From positions 1,237,001 through 1,301,000 of the forward strand of contig JAOTON010001356.1 in assembly GCA_034440635.1 (NCBI GenBank): 64,000 nucleotides of DNA. Direction: 5' to 3'. A model generated the notes under the pieces. It was not told the origin of the DNA. It ran no database searches and worked only from the letters and a program-made list of their open reading frames with translations. Source of the DNA: Lepas anatifera (Eukaryota > Arthropoda > Thecostraca > Lepadidae). Below, piece after piece: positions 22,022-35,250 of this stretch. The number at the start of each line of letters is the position of its first letter. Within the stretch, counting starts at the first letter, position 1. Both the position numbers and the translations under genes were made by a program.

Positions 22022-22834
22022 ATTTCATTGTTGTAGATCTGGGGATGCATGATTTCTGCGCTGTAGCTCTGGCGTCCTAAAACTGATTGACGGCCCATAA
22101 CATATGTTTCCAAGCTCAGTCTTTTGTCAAAGTTAGTATATTGAAATATTATAAGAACACATTTTTGTAGTATTTTTCTTTCATTGATGGTGTTCATCAA
22201 ATCGAGGAAAACATAACAAATATAGGCCTTTATGACCAAAACACCAACCGCAGCGGGATTCTGCAATGAATGCATACCATCATCTTCCCCCACGTATTTT
22301 GTGTCCAAAAATTCACGTAGATGAACGGTTGGCTAACTTTCCTTTCGATATATGTTTGAAGTCTCTGACAAAGTGGCACTTAAATCCGTAGAACTGTTAA
22401 GTTTTGTATGAAATATGCGGAAATGAATACGGATTTAAACGGACCAAAGAGTGGTAACAATTTTAAGGATACCTTATTCACCGAACTCGAAATCGCACCC
22501 CATAGAAGCTATATATGTTTTGCAATTGGAAAATGCGGCAGAAATTTTAAGCTTCCATGCCTTATGCATGGGTGTGTATTTTTTCTACAAATATAGAAAA
22601 GCTATAGGTATTACAACTTTTTCATGGGTAAGCTCGTTTAATCTCGACTAGGTCATAATTGATGTCTGTTTTATCAAAGGCTGACAGCCTAGGAGCGATT
22701 TCAATGTATTGAGTGGCTTCCTGCTGGCAGCTGTAGGGTTAAAATTAATGCTCCGCCTGACAGGTGTTAGGAAATATAACAACTTTTGAACGCGACAACG
22801 TGCCAAGGGAAGTTAAATCCGTTTAACGTACTCG
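22022..22834. other. AT-rich intronic DNA, nothing recognised
   Basis: Short chance frames only. Confidence 0.4.
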
Positions 22835-23212
22835 GACGGCCCCTGCAAATAAGTTGAGCCTGTTTACCTGTCGGGCGGCCTCTGCAATAAATTGAGCTGG
22901 TTACCCACTCGGACGGCCTCTGCAATTGGCTGAGGCCGTTTTACCTACTCGGACGGCCTCTGCAATTGATTGAGGCCGTTTTACCTACTCGGACGGCCTC
23001 TGCAGTTGGTTGAGGCCGTTTTACCTACTCGGACGGCCTCTGCAATTGATTGAGGCCGTTTTACCTACTCGGACGGCCTCTGCAATTGGTTGAGGCCGTT
23101 TTACCTACTCGGACGGCCTCTGCAATTGGTGGAGGCCGTTTTACCTACTCGGATGGCCTCTGCAATGAGTTGCGTCTGTTTACCTACTTGGATGGTCTCT
23201 GCAATACACACT
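22835..23212 (+). repeat. 40-base minisatellite (ACTCGGACGGCCTCTGCAAT)
   Basis: About nine tandem units of the form TTACCTACTCGGACGGCCTC followed by TGCAATTGGTTGAGGCCGTT, nearly identical in the middle and diverging at both ends. Units abut directly, without spacers. Confidence 0.95.
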
Positions 23213-26200
23213 GCACCTTGATGTGGTCTGGTAGGCATTATGTGGTTATCACATATCACAAGGACACATCATTAAAAATTGTCTCACAACTGAGTTCAAA
23301 CGACTCGCATGCAACCGTTAACCAGAGCTGCCCCGTTTGGTCTTTTTATGGCGATCGACAATTCAAACATTCCTCCTGGTCAGGTAGTCTGAAACAGCTT
23401 TTTGACACGTGTTTTGTACGTGGATTCAGGGATGCCCTTCCCCCTCGCCTTTTGCTTGCGTGGCCCGGTCGGGTTGCCAGCACGGGCTTTCCTGGACCAC
23501 CAGGAGCCTCTCCCTAGGTCTGCTCTCCTTCGTCGTTGCAACGTGGCTATAAGTGCGTAGGTGACCACTCTGGTTCCAGCGCTTCCAAAGGCTATTTTGC
23601 TTTAATATTATGAGTTGATAGGGCGATATACTCTTGCTGGATGCCTGGAAAAGTCACGAAACGTTTTGCGGGTACATGTGTCGTGGTTTTACTAGACGCT
23701 GTTCAAAGGTTTGGTCCTGACGCCAATGCAGTGGCGAGCAATTTATCGACGAACAAGAGCCCGGCTTTACAACAATCATGTACCGGGCGAGTGCATGTAG
23801 CAGATGTTGTCTCCCACGCTGCTGCATCGTCTGCTACTGGCGAGGTCTTCTGCACGGACAGTGCTCTGATTGCCTCTGAGTGTCCCGTGACTAGATATGC
23901 TTTTCTGTAGTCTTTTGTTGATGTTCTTTTTATGAGGCTAGTCGCATGGTGCGATTTTACAGCTATTTTTACCTCTATGTCTTTTATGTTTTTCAAAATG
24001 ATGTGTATAGACCCACGGGAAATGATACTGTTAAGTTATTGCACACTAAGCTGGTAATTTCTTGAAAGCTTTCATCGAAGATTTATCAGAAAGTACCCTG
24101 AATTGAGATGGCCGACTTAAGTGACACGTGCTCCATTATCATTCCTGTCCTCCGTCACGATCGCAGGATCGTTCGACTTGTTTGGGCGGTGGGGTCACAA
24201 CCTTGTTCTGTTCGTGATCTGACCGTCAAAGTTCTGGTCTCTGGGCTAAGCACGGCATCGCTTTCCCTCGCCCTCGGGTGTTTGCAGTGTCTTGTGAACA
24301 GTGGCTCCACGGTAAAAATATTAACGTGTTTTTATCAATCTGAAAGCGCTTCTTATGTTGGAGTAAAAACACTACCGGAATCGAATTATTACGGGGTGGA
24401 ATGTTCTAATTATTATACTTTCTCTCAGTTACCACTCCGATCAATACGTAGACGGTTAGGCAGAAACGCCCTTTACCACCCCCTCCCCCGTCCCCTGATC
24501 GACCCTCCCGGTACCCCTCCCCTGAATCGGGGCTTCCCATCCCTCCTACCTCCAATATTCAAATACTGGCCCCCAAACGATGCAATTTGGTGCCCCCTTA
24601 AAAGGTCAGATTTTATGAATTTGCTCCTCGGGTCCAAATGGGTTCCCGTCCAGAACCAAATGGCCGCCCCCCCCGGGCCTAAGTGTCCTTCTCGCTTTCA
24701 ATGCTGATGCAAGTACAAGGCGAGTACCCGCATATACGTACAGATACTGGGCAAGGGGTTGCGGCATCTCTCGGGCGATGGAAACGACAACCAAGTCCTG
24801 TGTTGGAAGTGAACAGTATTTGCGACTTGGCGTTTGCAAAATTTTATCCACATGCAAGTCTAACTGTACCCCTCTGCCGATGGCACTCGTTCTTTGTTAA
24901 TAATTTACTTCGCCGCTTTCACCGCTGGGTCTGTCTTAGGTACATCTGCACACGTAGATGTCGTAGACGGCAGACACACAGCGCGCATGCGCAGTGTCGC
25001 GTCCCCAGTGGAAGCTCGCTTTGTTACACACGAAAATGGGTCACGTTGGGTACAATGCGGCGGCATGTGTGCTCCTTATCTCGGGGGAACTGGCAGTGTT
25101 CACCTGCTGTATGACATTGAGTGTTATTGTTGGTCTCGCTGGTGTCGGTGTTGGTGCTGCCGGGTTTTACAGCCGGCGACGGTCGAAGAATGGTGAACCA
25201 CTTATTTCCGCTGTCGCTTTCGGTGTGGCAACATCCAAGAATGGTCTGCTAGCGCATTCTACTCATCTGGGAACTAAGTCGGCTAAACGGTGTTGTGCGG
25301 TGGAGACAACAAACGTGCTCTCATTAGCCATACTACTGGAATCATGTTAAACACAAGTGATTAAGCCTAGATTCATAATTCCCAATCTGGCGTCAACCCG
25401 GAGGGCAAACAAAACTGGCTGACGGGGAGCGAGTCAGAGAGGAAATGGGGCCCGGTGTACGGCGTAAGGCTGCAAACATCCTGCCCTTTGCTACCCTCAG
25501 ATATCTGTGTCGGAAGCGGGCTGCAGTAGCCCCCGGCATCTAAAGTATCAACATATCGTCGTACGAGAGCTGTAGAAGCTCATCTTGCAAGGGAGCAGCC
25601 TCACAGGAGGTCAGGCTAGTCGATATCACAAGGGGATCCAGGAGCCCGTCCTTCTAAAGCTCCATCAGCTCACCTCACAACGTTCTTTCAGTCCCCCAGA
25701 GCTCGAGCGTCTCAAGGTTACACAACAGCCCCCCTACCTCGCAAGGATCCAGCAACACGTCGCATACCCAGCTCGCGGGTGGCGTCAACAGCTTGCAGTC
25801 CGACTTACAAGGGCTTCGGTAGCCTGCCCAAAAGCCTCACACCTCACAAGGGCTGTAAGTGCCTGTCACACACACCAGAGCCCCGGCAAGAGCTCTAGCA
25901 GGGTGCGGCCGGTCCTCAGGGGCTTCAGCACGCCTCCCAAACACTGAGGTAGCGAGGCTCATAAGGACTGTCGCTTTCCTGCATACAAGGGCTTCGGTCG
26001 TGGCGCAAGGCCTCCTCTAATAGCCCTTCCGAGAGCCCCGGCAGCTCAGATCCTAGACGCTTTTCTGTTAAATCAGCGCGAATGGAAGGCTGATCTGCTG
26101 CTGTGTCGATAGCGAGGATGAACAATTGGTGAGGTGGTCAGGAAAGTGCCTGACATGCGCCTAAAATTCAACGCACGCGCGCACCTATTCACCCCTCCCG

Positions 26201-27140
26201 CGGGTGCATCTAAGATAGTACTATCCCTCTCCCTTTGGGAATCTCATGACCTCTCCCTGCAAATGGGGTCACTCACCCCCAGTCCTTCTCACCAGACAGC
26301 AGTTGCTGGCCCTTGCACCCCACAACGCGTGATTTGAGTTTGGATTCATCCGGGCTCTATATTCTCGGAATGAAATACTGTACATTCGTTTGGAGCATGA
26401 GGCTGAGTGTCCTGTCAACAACGACTGGATCAAACTTGTCTTATGTCGGACGCCGCAGGGTCAACATTTATATTTAAAGAGAGTGTCCCACTTTTGTAAT
26501 GGGTTTTGAACTGAGATAACAGTTTTGTAGAGCATGTTGAGAAACCACCATTGTCATATTTAATTTCACCCAAAGTTCTTGGCATGCGATTTTCGCCAGC
26601 TTTAAAGGTCAAAGTAAAGGGGCTTATCGCCTTATCTCAAACCCTGACCTTCCATATGGTTGCAGTAATCTGATTGGTCGTAAGCCCTAAGCCTCGCCCA
26701 CTCGTTAAAAATACCACGCTATTGAGTGAACCAGCATGCAGCTGCCTGTCGACCGAAAACGTGGGGCGAGTAGTTGTCCATTGCCGAGCGTCATCAACGA
26801 AATGCGCTCAATGGCCGCAACGCACATCAAATCCTTCCTCTCCACACTTTCCAAAATAAGTATCAATTGTTTTGTTTTTAATAAATCCATGAAACAGTTT
26901 TTTTGCATAATCTTGCCACCACTGAATTAGCACGACCGTCGTAATGCCATTCAGTTTGTGCGCCAGTGCTTAACAAGACCGAGAATGGACGGGGGACCGA
27001 GAGTAGGATTGCTGTGGCAATTGAACAAACATGATACTGATGAGAGCTGACGTTGTCAGCGGAAAATCGGGTACGAGTCGTGAGATTATTTCACCAAGTA
27101 TATGCATAGCCCCATGCATGATATTTTTGCCACGCAGAAA
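23213..27140. other. Presumed intron, no supported gene
   Basis: Mixed composition. A 104-codon frame from ATG 25036 (hydrophobic GELAVFTCCMTLSVIVGLAG segment) and a CTCACAAGG-rich stretch (about 25600-26000) were considered, but neither has splice context or recognisable similarity. Confidence 0.4.
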
Positions 27141-27487
27141 CGCTGTGAATGGGCCTTTACAGCGAGTCTCTGGTCAAGGTTTGGGGTTTCACTGACTATT
27201 AAAACTGTCGTTTTTAACGGGCAAAACCGTTCCAATGCCACGTTTGTAGCGCATCATTCTCAGCGCGAGGCTTTCTTTCTGCGCATGCAGAGTGCCATCT
27301 GAACACGAAAAACTACGTTTGCGATTTGTGTGGCACTGCGTTTCTTAGATGTTATGAACGTACCGCTCACTTACGCTGTCACAATGCCACTACGGACTGG
27401 CGTTGTGAGCTCTGTCCGGCTTGTTTCTCAAAGCACAAACGGATACTGCTGAACTCCCACATGAAGGCCCTGCACGCTGTGGTGTAG
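27141..27487 (+). pseudogene. Relic of a zinc-finger exon (last three fingers readable)
   Basis: From 27218 the frame reads RAKPFQCHVCSASFSARG, then YVCDLCGTAF, then DWRCELCPACFSKHKR and stops at TAG 27485-27487. These match, in order, fingers 18-20 of the 30807 exon (RAKPFQCHVCEASFSTRD ... DWHCKQCPARFLKHKR). A TAA at 27215 breaks the frame, upstream fingers are decayed or gone, and one finger has lost its second histidine spacing. The DNA 3' of it (27.65-28.5 kb) also matches the 3' flank of the 30807 exon (33.87-34.3 kb), so it is a decayed duplicate of a whole exon block. Confidence 0.8.
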
Positions 27488-30400
27488 CACAACCTCACCT
27501 CAAGGAGCGTGGTCCCGTCTCCTCACCACCGGGCGTACCAACCAAAGTCGCCTCTCAAACGGTGGCGGGGTGCTCAGCTTGGCTGCGGAGGGAAGGCGAT
27601 GATGACCTGGTGGTGATTGGTGCAAATACAGGCTGTGATGGTTTCAGGGACAATGCAAGTTGGAAATGATGTATTTGGCCTTATTTCGGCTGAAAAATGC
27701 CTTATAAGCCTAATATTTCGTTTCTCATCGAAATATAAAAGATAATCCAACTTAGAATTATAATTTTTCAATGGAGGAACTCGAGTGACGTAAACAAAAC
27801 GGACATTAGATAACAGGGAACAAAATAAAAAAAACACTAATCTTTGCTCTGGCAAGCTTCTTCGCTTTACCTTTTAAATCATAGATGTACTCCAGGCTTG
27901 GCATCTCTGCCGTAGCAATGCCCTTCCCTAGCAAGTGCTGCTACCCTTCGCGACCCATTCCTTAAAATAAGCTCCGCCCCTTTGTTCTGCGACATTAAAG
28001 TGAACCTCCTCCCGAAAAATTTCTACCACATACTTAAGAGGCGGGCAAAGGTCCCTTGCACAGAACGCCTTATAAAAAGCCCTTAACTAACTTACTAACT
28101 AACTAGTGTGAGGTCAAATCGGGGCAACAGCCGGTAACAATTTGTAACAGACGAACCATTGTCGTTTGCGCCAAAGTGAAAACAGATCAAACGAAACTTT
28201 TTTTGCTAAAAGGGATCACCAGTAGGAAGTAAAGTGACATTGATCAATTTCTTCTATTTTTCTTGATATATTAAAACATATTTAAACATTCCAAACTAGT
28301 CATTAAAGCAAGATATTCGCATTTATAATCGGCAGTACCATTCATGTTTTCCACGTGATTTTAGAGATGTCCAAGTAAGAACAATTTGTCCACATCGCAC
28401 ACGCAGCGGGACTTGAGCGTGAAGTCACTTTCCTTAGATCGCCTCATGTAACGTGACCTGACCGGGGAGGCCGGTGCCAGTAGAATTTTGACCTTTCTTC
28501 TCCGCGAACCACTTCAGGAACTTTACCTTCGACTAACTTTACCGTTACATTTTTGTGTGGGAAACTTTGCTGTTCCTTGTACTTGTCTGCACTGCTCGTA
28601 CTATGTGGGCTATTTTAATAAACGGTTTTAAGACCAGTGTTCGGCGAATCCTAGTGTGTAACCACGAGTCAGATTTCTCTCCGATGCGTGTTCATCCACT
28701 CTCTTTTCACAGTGAAGTGGCTATCATGCTTTTGTGGGTCGAAGTGGATGTTGGAATTTCTTCAATACACAACTGGTGACGGACCGAGGTTTTTTCTCGT
28801 GTTTTCGTTTCTTGAGCTTACCTATCTGCGGTGCTATGTTTGCTTCTGTTCTTTCAGTGTCTGTGTGTTGGTGGCGTGGAAATGGATCATTTTCTCGGTT
28901 TCTGACTGGCTAAAATCCTCTTTGGAAGCATTACATGCTAGGACCCCGCCAGTAAACAGATAATGGATGCGAGTGACACTACCTCCGGGGTGCGAGAAAT
29001 CAATTTTGAACACCAACCTATAATAGCTAAAGTAATCCTTATTGAAATCGCTTCCTTATGCTTCTCATTCCGGAGTACTGTTGTCAGAGTAAAGCCTCTG
29101 CGTAAAACCGTTTAGTTTTAAGGCAAAATAACGGCTGGGATGGGCAGCGCGTTGTAGCACCGGAAAGTCGGACATTTTTGTGGACCTATAACTCATATTT
29201 CACTCACTAAGGCAAATAGGTAGCCAGTATGATGCTTTTCAACTATAATAAGTTCTACAAAAAGTTGAAATGTATAAGCTATCGCACTGGATCTGATACA
29301 GCAGACAGTGACAAATAGTTCACCGCAGACGCTTGCGGTGACCGCAGACGTGATTAACTGTTAGTCAAGTCCTGAAATCGCTGGCCCGCCGCCAATAACC
29401 CTACTCCTGGTCTCCTGAATACTCCTGGTTTCCTGGCACTCCTGAACCAGGAGTAGCCCTTACTGTGACATCACGCTGGCGACGACATTTTAATTTACCC
29501 ATAAGGTTCCATGTTCAATTTGATCGTACTCAAGCGATTTGACAGGTTCAGTATGCCTAGGAAGGATTCTATTTCTTTCCTAATTGGTCATTCTTTTTCC
29601 AGAATAGATCCTTTCTAGACGATATCGTTTCAATTAATTAAGAATACGATCGTCGAAAGTGAGCTCTGCAAATCACCATGAATGATATTCCTTAGTTATT
29701 CCAGTAGTATCGCTGTCGAAGTGTTCGTCGTAGACTTGGGTTCGAAATTCCTGTAATAGGCCAACGTTATGTAAAGTGATGCTGGGCGTACGAAGGCGAA
29801 ACCACGGTATATGAGACATTAGGGGGCAGAAGAGCAAGGGCAGGGTAAAAGAGGAAAGTAAGGGACACTGGAGCGTGAGGGCAGGGCGGATCAGAGGGAT
29901 TTTAGAGGTGGAAGAGAAGACATAAGGTACGCAAAGGCGAGGGCACAGCCAATGATTTGCGTGAAGATAGTTTGCTTGGCCAGTAGGTAGAATTTGCCCC
30001 TTTGGTTTTTTCCTTCTCCTGTCGGCAGTCTTTTATCTTGGATGAGATAAACAGTTCCAAGTGAAAATGTCATGCTTTTGTGGAGCAAGGTGCTACAATA
30101 AAGGAGCACAATTGTGTTGTTTATTTTGTTTCTCATCTGTTGGTGCCAATAGCTTGACTATATAGTGGGGAGGGGACGGGGGCAGATACCTGTGCTGCAA
30201 AGGGTGTTTATTCTGGGTTGCAGCTATTCTAAAAACGTTCATGGCAGTTCATGGCATATCTGCCACCTGATCTTTAAAAAAATTGATTTTTTTTCTAGTT
30301 CCAGGTCATATTGGGTCAAGTCACCAGTAAAGGTCAAGTAGACTAAGCTAAAAAAAGTTAAGAAGTGCAGCAGTAAGAGCATTGTGAATCTTCCCTGTTG

Positions 30401-30806
30401 ATGTTCCATAAATATCGGTAATAACAAACGTTAAACGCAGCATATGCGTAACACTTAACGAAATGCCTTTTTATATGGGTAAACCGTCATACTCCTACGA
30501 GTCCCGACTTGACCAGGAAAAGTAAGTTATGTCAATTCAGGGCATCTCTTGTTTCTTTTCTAGCTCGTGGTTCTCCAGTTGTACCGATATTTTTCTGAAC
30601 GCACCACACTGTGCCAAAGGCTGCATTCTCGTAAGATTGCTTCCAGATGCCAGTGAAGCCATTCAATAGGTCTTATGATCGTTTTGTATTTTCTCGTAGC
30701 ATAGGCAAGTTTAGACCCAGAGTATTCTCCTAGGTATCGCGCATCATGCAAATACTTCATACGCGATTGACATGCGCCTAATACTTACGCCTCTGTCCCT
30801 CCGCAG
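27488..30806. other. Spacer between relic and finger exon A
   Basis: 27655-27760 and 28395-28500 are paralogous to 33870-33960 and 34205-34310. A CCTTATAAAAAGCCCTTAAC scrap near 28067 comes from the CCAGTG MITE family. Short CTCCTGG repeats near 29405-29460. No gene seen. Confidence 0.5.
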
Positions 30807-32568
30807 ACCTCTCTGCTTTCCTTGCCCAGACCGCTGGAAACCGAGCGAAATGCTCGCTCTGTGAAGAACAGTTCTCTGCAGAACGTGAAGTGGAGCTGCA
30901 CTCCCAGTCCCACAAGGAAGCGAGATACCAGTGCCCTTTGTGCCAGTTGTGGGTTCGAGACCCGAACAGTCACAAACACGCCAAGAAGCACCGTGGAGTT
31001 CGCTACTCGTGTCGAATTTGTTCGTTTACTTGCAAATCATCTCCAACATTCACAAACCACATGGGAAGTCACCGTGAGTCAAGCCAGAAATACGAGTGCC
31101 CGGTGTGCCTGAAGCAGTTGTCGAGCGTTCAGAGTTTACGGGGTCATGTCAGGCGTCACGATCCCAGACCTGCTCCAGGCAAACATCAGTGTCCCGTCTG
31201 CAGTGGGATGTTTCGCGCTCCTTGCCAGCTCAGGTACCACATGAGGATTCATGATGCCCCCGAATTATGGAAATTCCAGTGCAAAATTTGTGAAAGGCGA
31301 TTTCCAGACAGTAGCAACTACCTTGCTCATTTGAGAACACACGATGCTTCTGCGGGAGTGCAGTGTGGTCTGTGCAACAAGAAGCTTCGTAATGCTATAA
31401 CATTGAAAAAACACCTAGAACTTCATGACCCTAATCGGAGGCGAGTCTACACCTGTTTACAGTGCGGGAAATGCTTCGTAGCTAAGAGCAGTTTGACGGA
31501 TCACCAGGTGAAGCACAGGCCGGAGTCAGAACAAGGCAGTTTTATGTGTTCCTTCTGCCAAAAACGTTTTAATACCCGACGCATACGGAATGCGCACATG
31601 ATGCGCCACACAGAGCCCAAATCCCATCAATGTGAGGTGTGTGGGAAGGCGTTTATAACGCCAGCCGGTCTTCGAAAGCATCTGATCTGCCACTCTGACC
31701 AGCGGACATTCACATGTGATATGTGTCAAAAAGCCTTTAAGACACGAGGCTGCTTGAACCAGCATATGAAGCGACACATCAATAGGCGAGCACATGAGTG
31801 TCCTGTGTGCTCGAAGCGGTTCAACACAGGCCCCGACCTGTCGGGACACATGGTCTTCCACAGAAAGGAAAAACAACTTTCCTGTGACCAGTGCAAGGCG
31901 CGGTTTCGTACCAGAAAGCTGCTTCGTCAGCATGGCACGGTGCATATGGAAGACACCAGGTTTGCATGTACTCATTGCGACTCAAAATTCAAGACTGAGG
32001 TGAGTTTAAAAAAACACACAGAAACCCACTTGGCCCGAGAAGAGAGAAAACAGTACCCGTGTACACAGTGTGATTCCAGTTTTCTGTCTAGAAACTATCT
32101 GAAGATGCATTTGTCCTCCCTGCACAATGTGGGTGAAAAAGGGGACTTGAAGTGTCCAAAATGCGGTCGTCAGTCAAAAATGTATTGGCACAGAAGAGTC
32201 ACATGGGGAGATGTGGCGTTGAACCCTCAAAGACGTGTGGCAAGTGTTCAGCAAAGTTCAGAGACAAAAGTCACCTGGAAAGACACATGCAAAGTGTGCA
32301 CGATAGGGCAAAGCCATTCCAGTGTCATGTATGTGAAGCGTCGTTTTCTACTCGTGATGGCATCTCACTGCATCGAAGGCGTCACCTGGAAGCCAGAGAA
32401 TATGTTTGTGAGTTATGCAACGTTGCATTTCTCACCGGCGGAGAACTGGCTCATCACCGTAAGAGGCACAGTGCACAGACGGACTGGCATTGCAAACAAT
32501 GTCCCGCTCGATTCTTGAAGCACAAGCGACCGCTGCTGAAGTTTCATATGGCGACAGTGCACTCGTGA
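30807..32568 (+). CDS. Finger exon A: about 20 C2H2 fingers, one late frameshift
   Basis: Begins after CCCTCCGCAG with AC, which completes Asp from exon 2 (D-LSAFLAQTAGNRAKCSLCEEQFS). There is no initiator Met at the start, so it must be spliced from upstream. Fingers run nearly back to back, most with C-x2-C-x12-H-x3-H and short linkers, and should give a long, DNA-binding nuclear protein. A run of five A (32176-32180) is one base short relative to the paralogues: as written, the frame ends at 32518 after finger 15, while fingers 16-20 continue in the next frame to 32568 (MATVHS stop). Contact positions differ widely from exons B-D, so its target should differ. Whether the frameshift is real cannot be judged here. 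Confidence 0.82.
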
Positions 32569-35211
32569 AGTGCTCCCGTCCCCCGAAGGAGGCGTTGGAT
32601 ACATCGCTCGTGAAAATCTGTACAGAAAAATCAATCGGTTAGGAAGTGGAAGCCAGAAACTGGCGCAAATGAAGCGATGCGTGAACAACATTGGCTTTCG
32701 AAACTTCTACATCTGGCGTCTGTTAGAAATGTGCATTCGATGAGAGGTATTTGGTAGTTGTTTTTATAGTACTTCTACTAATATGTTCTTGACTGTTTTA
32801 CTAGTTTTTTTAGTTTTAAGATTAACATGTTTGGGGTTACCATCTGTATATAATATTTTTCCATTTGACGTAACCTTGATCTAACGGGAGGGTTTTCGTA
32901 AGTCTAATGAAAATTATAACACTTAGAATTTTTGAAAGGGCATGATTTATTTGATCACTGGCTACCTATAGGGAAATAATTTCTTTAGATACCGGTTTTA
33001 TTTTTCCTCCAGGTACCAAAGAATCAGGTGAAATCAGATAAATCATTATCTTACTGAAACAGGTGTAGTGCTGAACATGTCCTTATTTTAACGCTCTAAA
33101 TTTTAAAATAATATTTTCACTGTTTTCAAACATCTGATGGCTTCAAATAAAATTTTAGTTCTGTTATTAGTTTTTTTATATATTCTAAAAGTTATTTAGG
33201 TGAAGTGCATTTCCAATGCCCTTAGTAATTCTGATTCGAATTCAATTGAGGTTGTATGTTCAACTCCTGTTCTGAAATTGTTTTTTCCTTCAAAACAAGA
33301 TGTTTAGAACTGAAGCTTGATATTTGTGAACATTGTTGTCGTGAAGCTCGTCGCTTCTCGTGATCGGAACATGGGACAAGTTTTTATGTGAATGAAACAT
33401 GAAGAGTCCAAGAGAAGAAAAGGGTCGCCAGTAGACACTGTATCCGTCCAACATGTTATCCGATATCCGGGATTTGATGGGGCAATCCGGAGTCGTCTTC
33501 CTGTTTTAGCTTTTCACTGTCTAGGGGTGTCTGAATGCCACCATGATGTTGGATATTTTACCTTATATATGTACCTAGATTTTGTATTTTTTGGATATTT
33601 TTATTATTTTGTCTTTGTGTGTTCTGGAAATAAATGTGCTTGAAATGTCTTGCCACATTTCACTGCAAGTGTTACTTTTCTATTCTCGTCAGTGTGGAAA
33701 ATAAGACCAGGTTAGGATTTCTTTCGACCCGCGCAAAGAGATTATTCACTAACCCTAGGAAGTTCAGAAACAGTTTAACTGCGGGAGGAGGTGGGCTCGC
33801 AAGATGTATCCTCGGACGGTAAAATATATTCATGCAGTTCGAGACTAGAATGTATTAGGAAAATTATTAGTTGAAAATTATTAATTTGGTCTTATTTCTG
33901 GAAAAAAGTTAAATACCTAATATTTCGTATTATTTAATTTTATTTTGCTAGAGGTAAAGTCTTCACATCCGCTCGTCCCCCTATTTCGATAACATATTGC
34001 TGTAGATCGAACCTCTTAACTTTCGCCAAAAACGAATATGAATGCAAATGAAAGTTTTTTTTGCGAAACCTGGCTATTATTAGACCACGAAGCTTGGTAT
34101 TTTAAAGCATTTCACCTTTTGAATTGTTTGACAAAGTCATGCTCGTTTATAGCCGCTATTACCAATCACGCGTATCGTCTAGGGCTTAAAGAGGTCGAAG
34201 CAAGAAGTCGTCCGGGCAGCGGGACTTGAGCATCAAGTGACTTTCCCCGTGGTCGCCTCACACCGCCTGACCGGCTGGAGGTGACGGGGGTCGATAGGGG
34301 TGAATTTTTCATTTTTTTCGCGAACGCAGGTTCTGTGCCACGTGAAATATCGGGCAAGGGATTGTTAGGCGTGCCCTATCACATAGGTATCTCGGTATGA
34401 ATATAATTATGGAGGTACTACTTCCCTTGGATGCTTATTAAAAAAGTCATCCTGACTTCTCGAGGATCCATATCTTATCTGGAAACACTGACGGTATCGA
34501 ATTCATAGGAGGTATGGCTGTTACAGAATGGATCCAAATAATCGAGAATTTTAACGCACGGAGTTGTCAATAACCGTCTTAAACACAGTCACGGGAAATG
34601 ATTACCGTTTACATGAGCGATTAACCGACAGTATTTATGGCCCATCCTCCATCAAAGTGGTGTCAGGCAGCAAGCGATGCTGCCAAGTAATGACGACGCA
34701 CGTGCAATACTCTTTTTCGCCGCCGGGTAGGCTGTAACAAGATAAACTATCAACTAAATTACGTTTTTCTCGCGAACAAATAAAGCTAGGTGGTTTGAGT
34801 AGGGTGGTGCTATGGGCGATGAAACACGATCTCAGACCTTCCAGATACGGGAAATAGAGAAGGGGAAATAGAAATTCACGCGCGGCACCAATCATTGGAT
34901 ACAAATACTTAGAAACGGCTTCTGTCTGTCGTTTGAGCGGCGGCCGATCCCTCCCGCTGCAGGGGTGGCGTCGGACCTCAGAGGAAAAGGATCCAGCCAC
35001 TGCGTTATAATCCTGGCAAATACCAAGCAGATGCTGGAAATTGTTCTGGCCTCAGCCACTACGCGAACCAAAAACAGCTCAAAAAGGTACTACTTGAACA
35101 ATTATTTTCTTGACATGCATCAATTGCGCGCAAAATATGCACATTTCATAGTCTCCTCTCACTCTCTCTCCCCCTCTCTACGGAATCTTTTGCTCTGTCC
35201 TTGCTTTTGGC
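32569..35211. other. 3' UTR candidate and spacer after finger exon A
   Basis: No further fingers. 33.87-34.32 kb is paralogous to the flank of the 27.2 kb relic. The last part (34.4-35.2 kb) leads to exon B without recognised repeats. Confidence 0.5.
33629..33634 (+). terminator. Candidate poly(A) signal for finger exon A
   Basis: AATAAA followed by TGTGCTTG...TGTCTTG, about 1.06 kb after the stop; the intervening sequence is AT-rich like a 3' UTR. Confidence 0.4.
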
Positions 35212-35250
35212 CTTGATTTAGCTTGACTTTAACGTCTTTGTCCTCCACAG

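Noticed and set aside
22835..23212. Regular 40-base repeats resembling a CRISPR array
   Set aside because: Units are directly adjacent without unique spacers, and the window is eukaryotic. A minisatellite.
25036..25350. Possible small membrane protein (104 codons, hydrophobic centre)
   Set aside because: No similarity recognised, no repeat of the frame in paralogous blocks, and no splice context. A single frame of this length is expected by chance.
26473..26545. Third copy of the AGGGAATGTGGCAC MITE
   Set aside because: One end-like stretch matches with many changes and no partner end was found.
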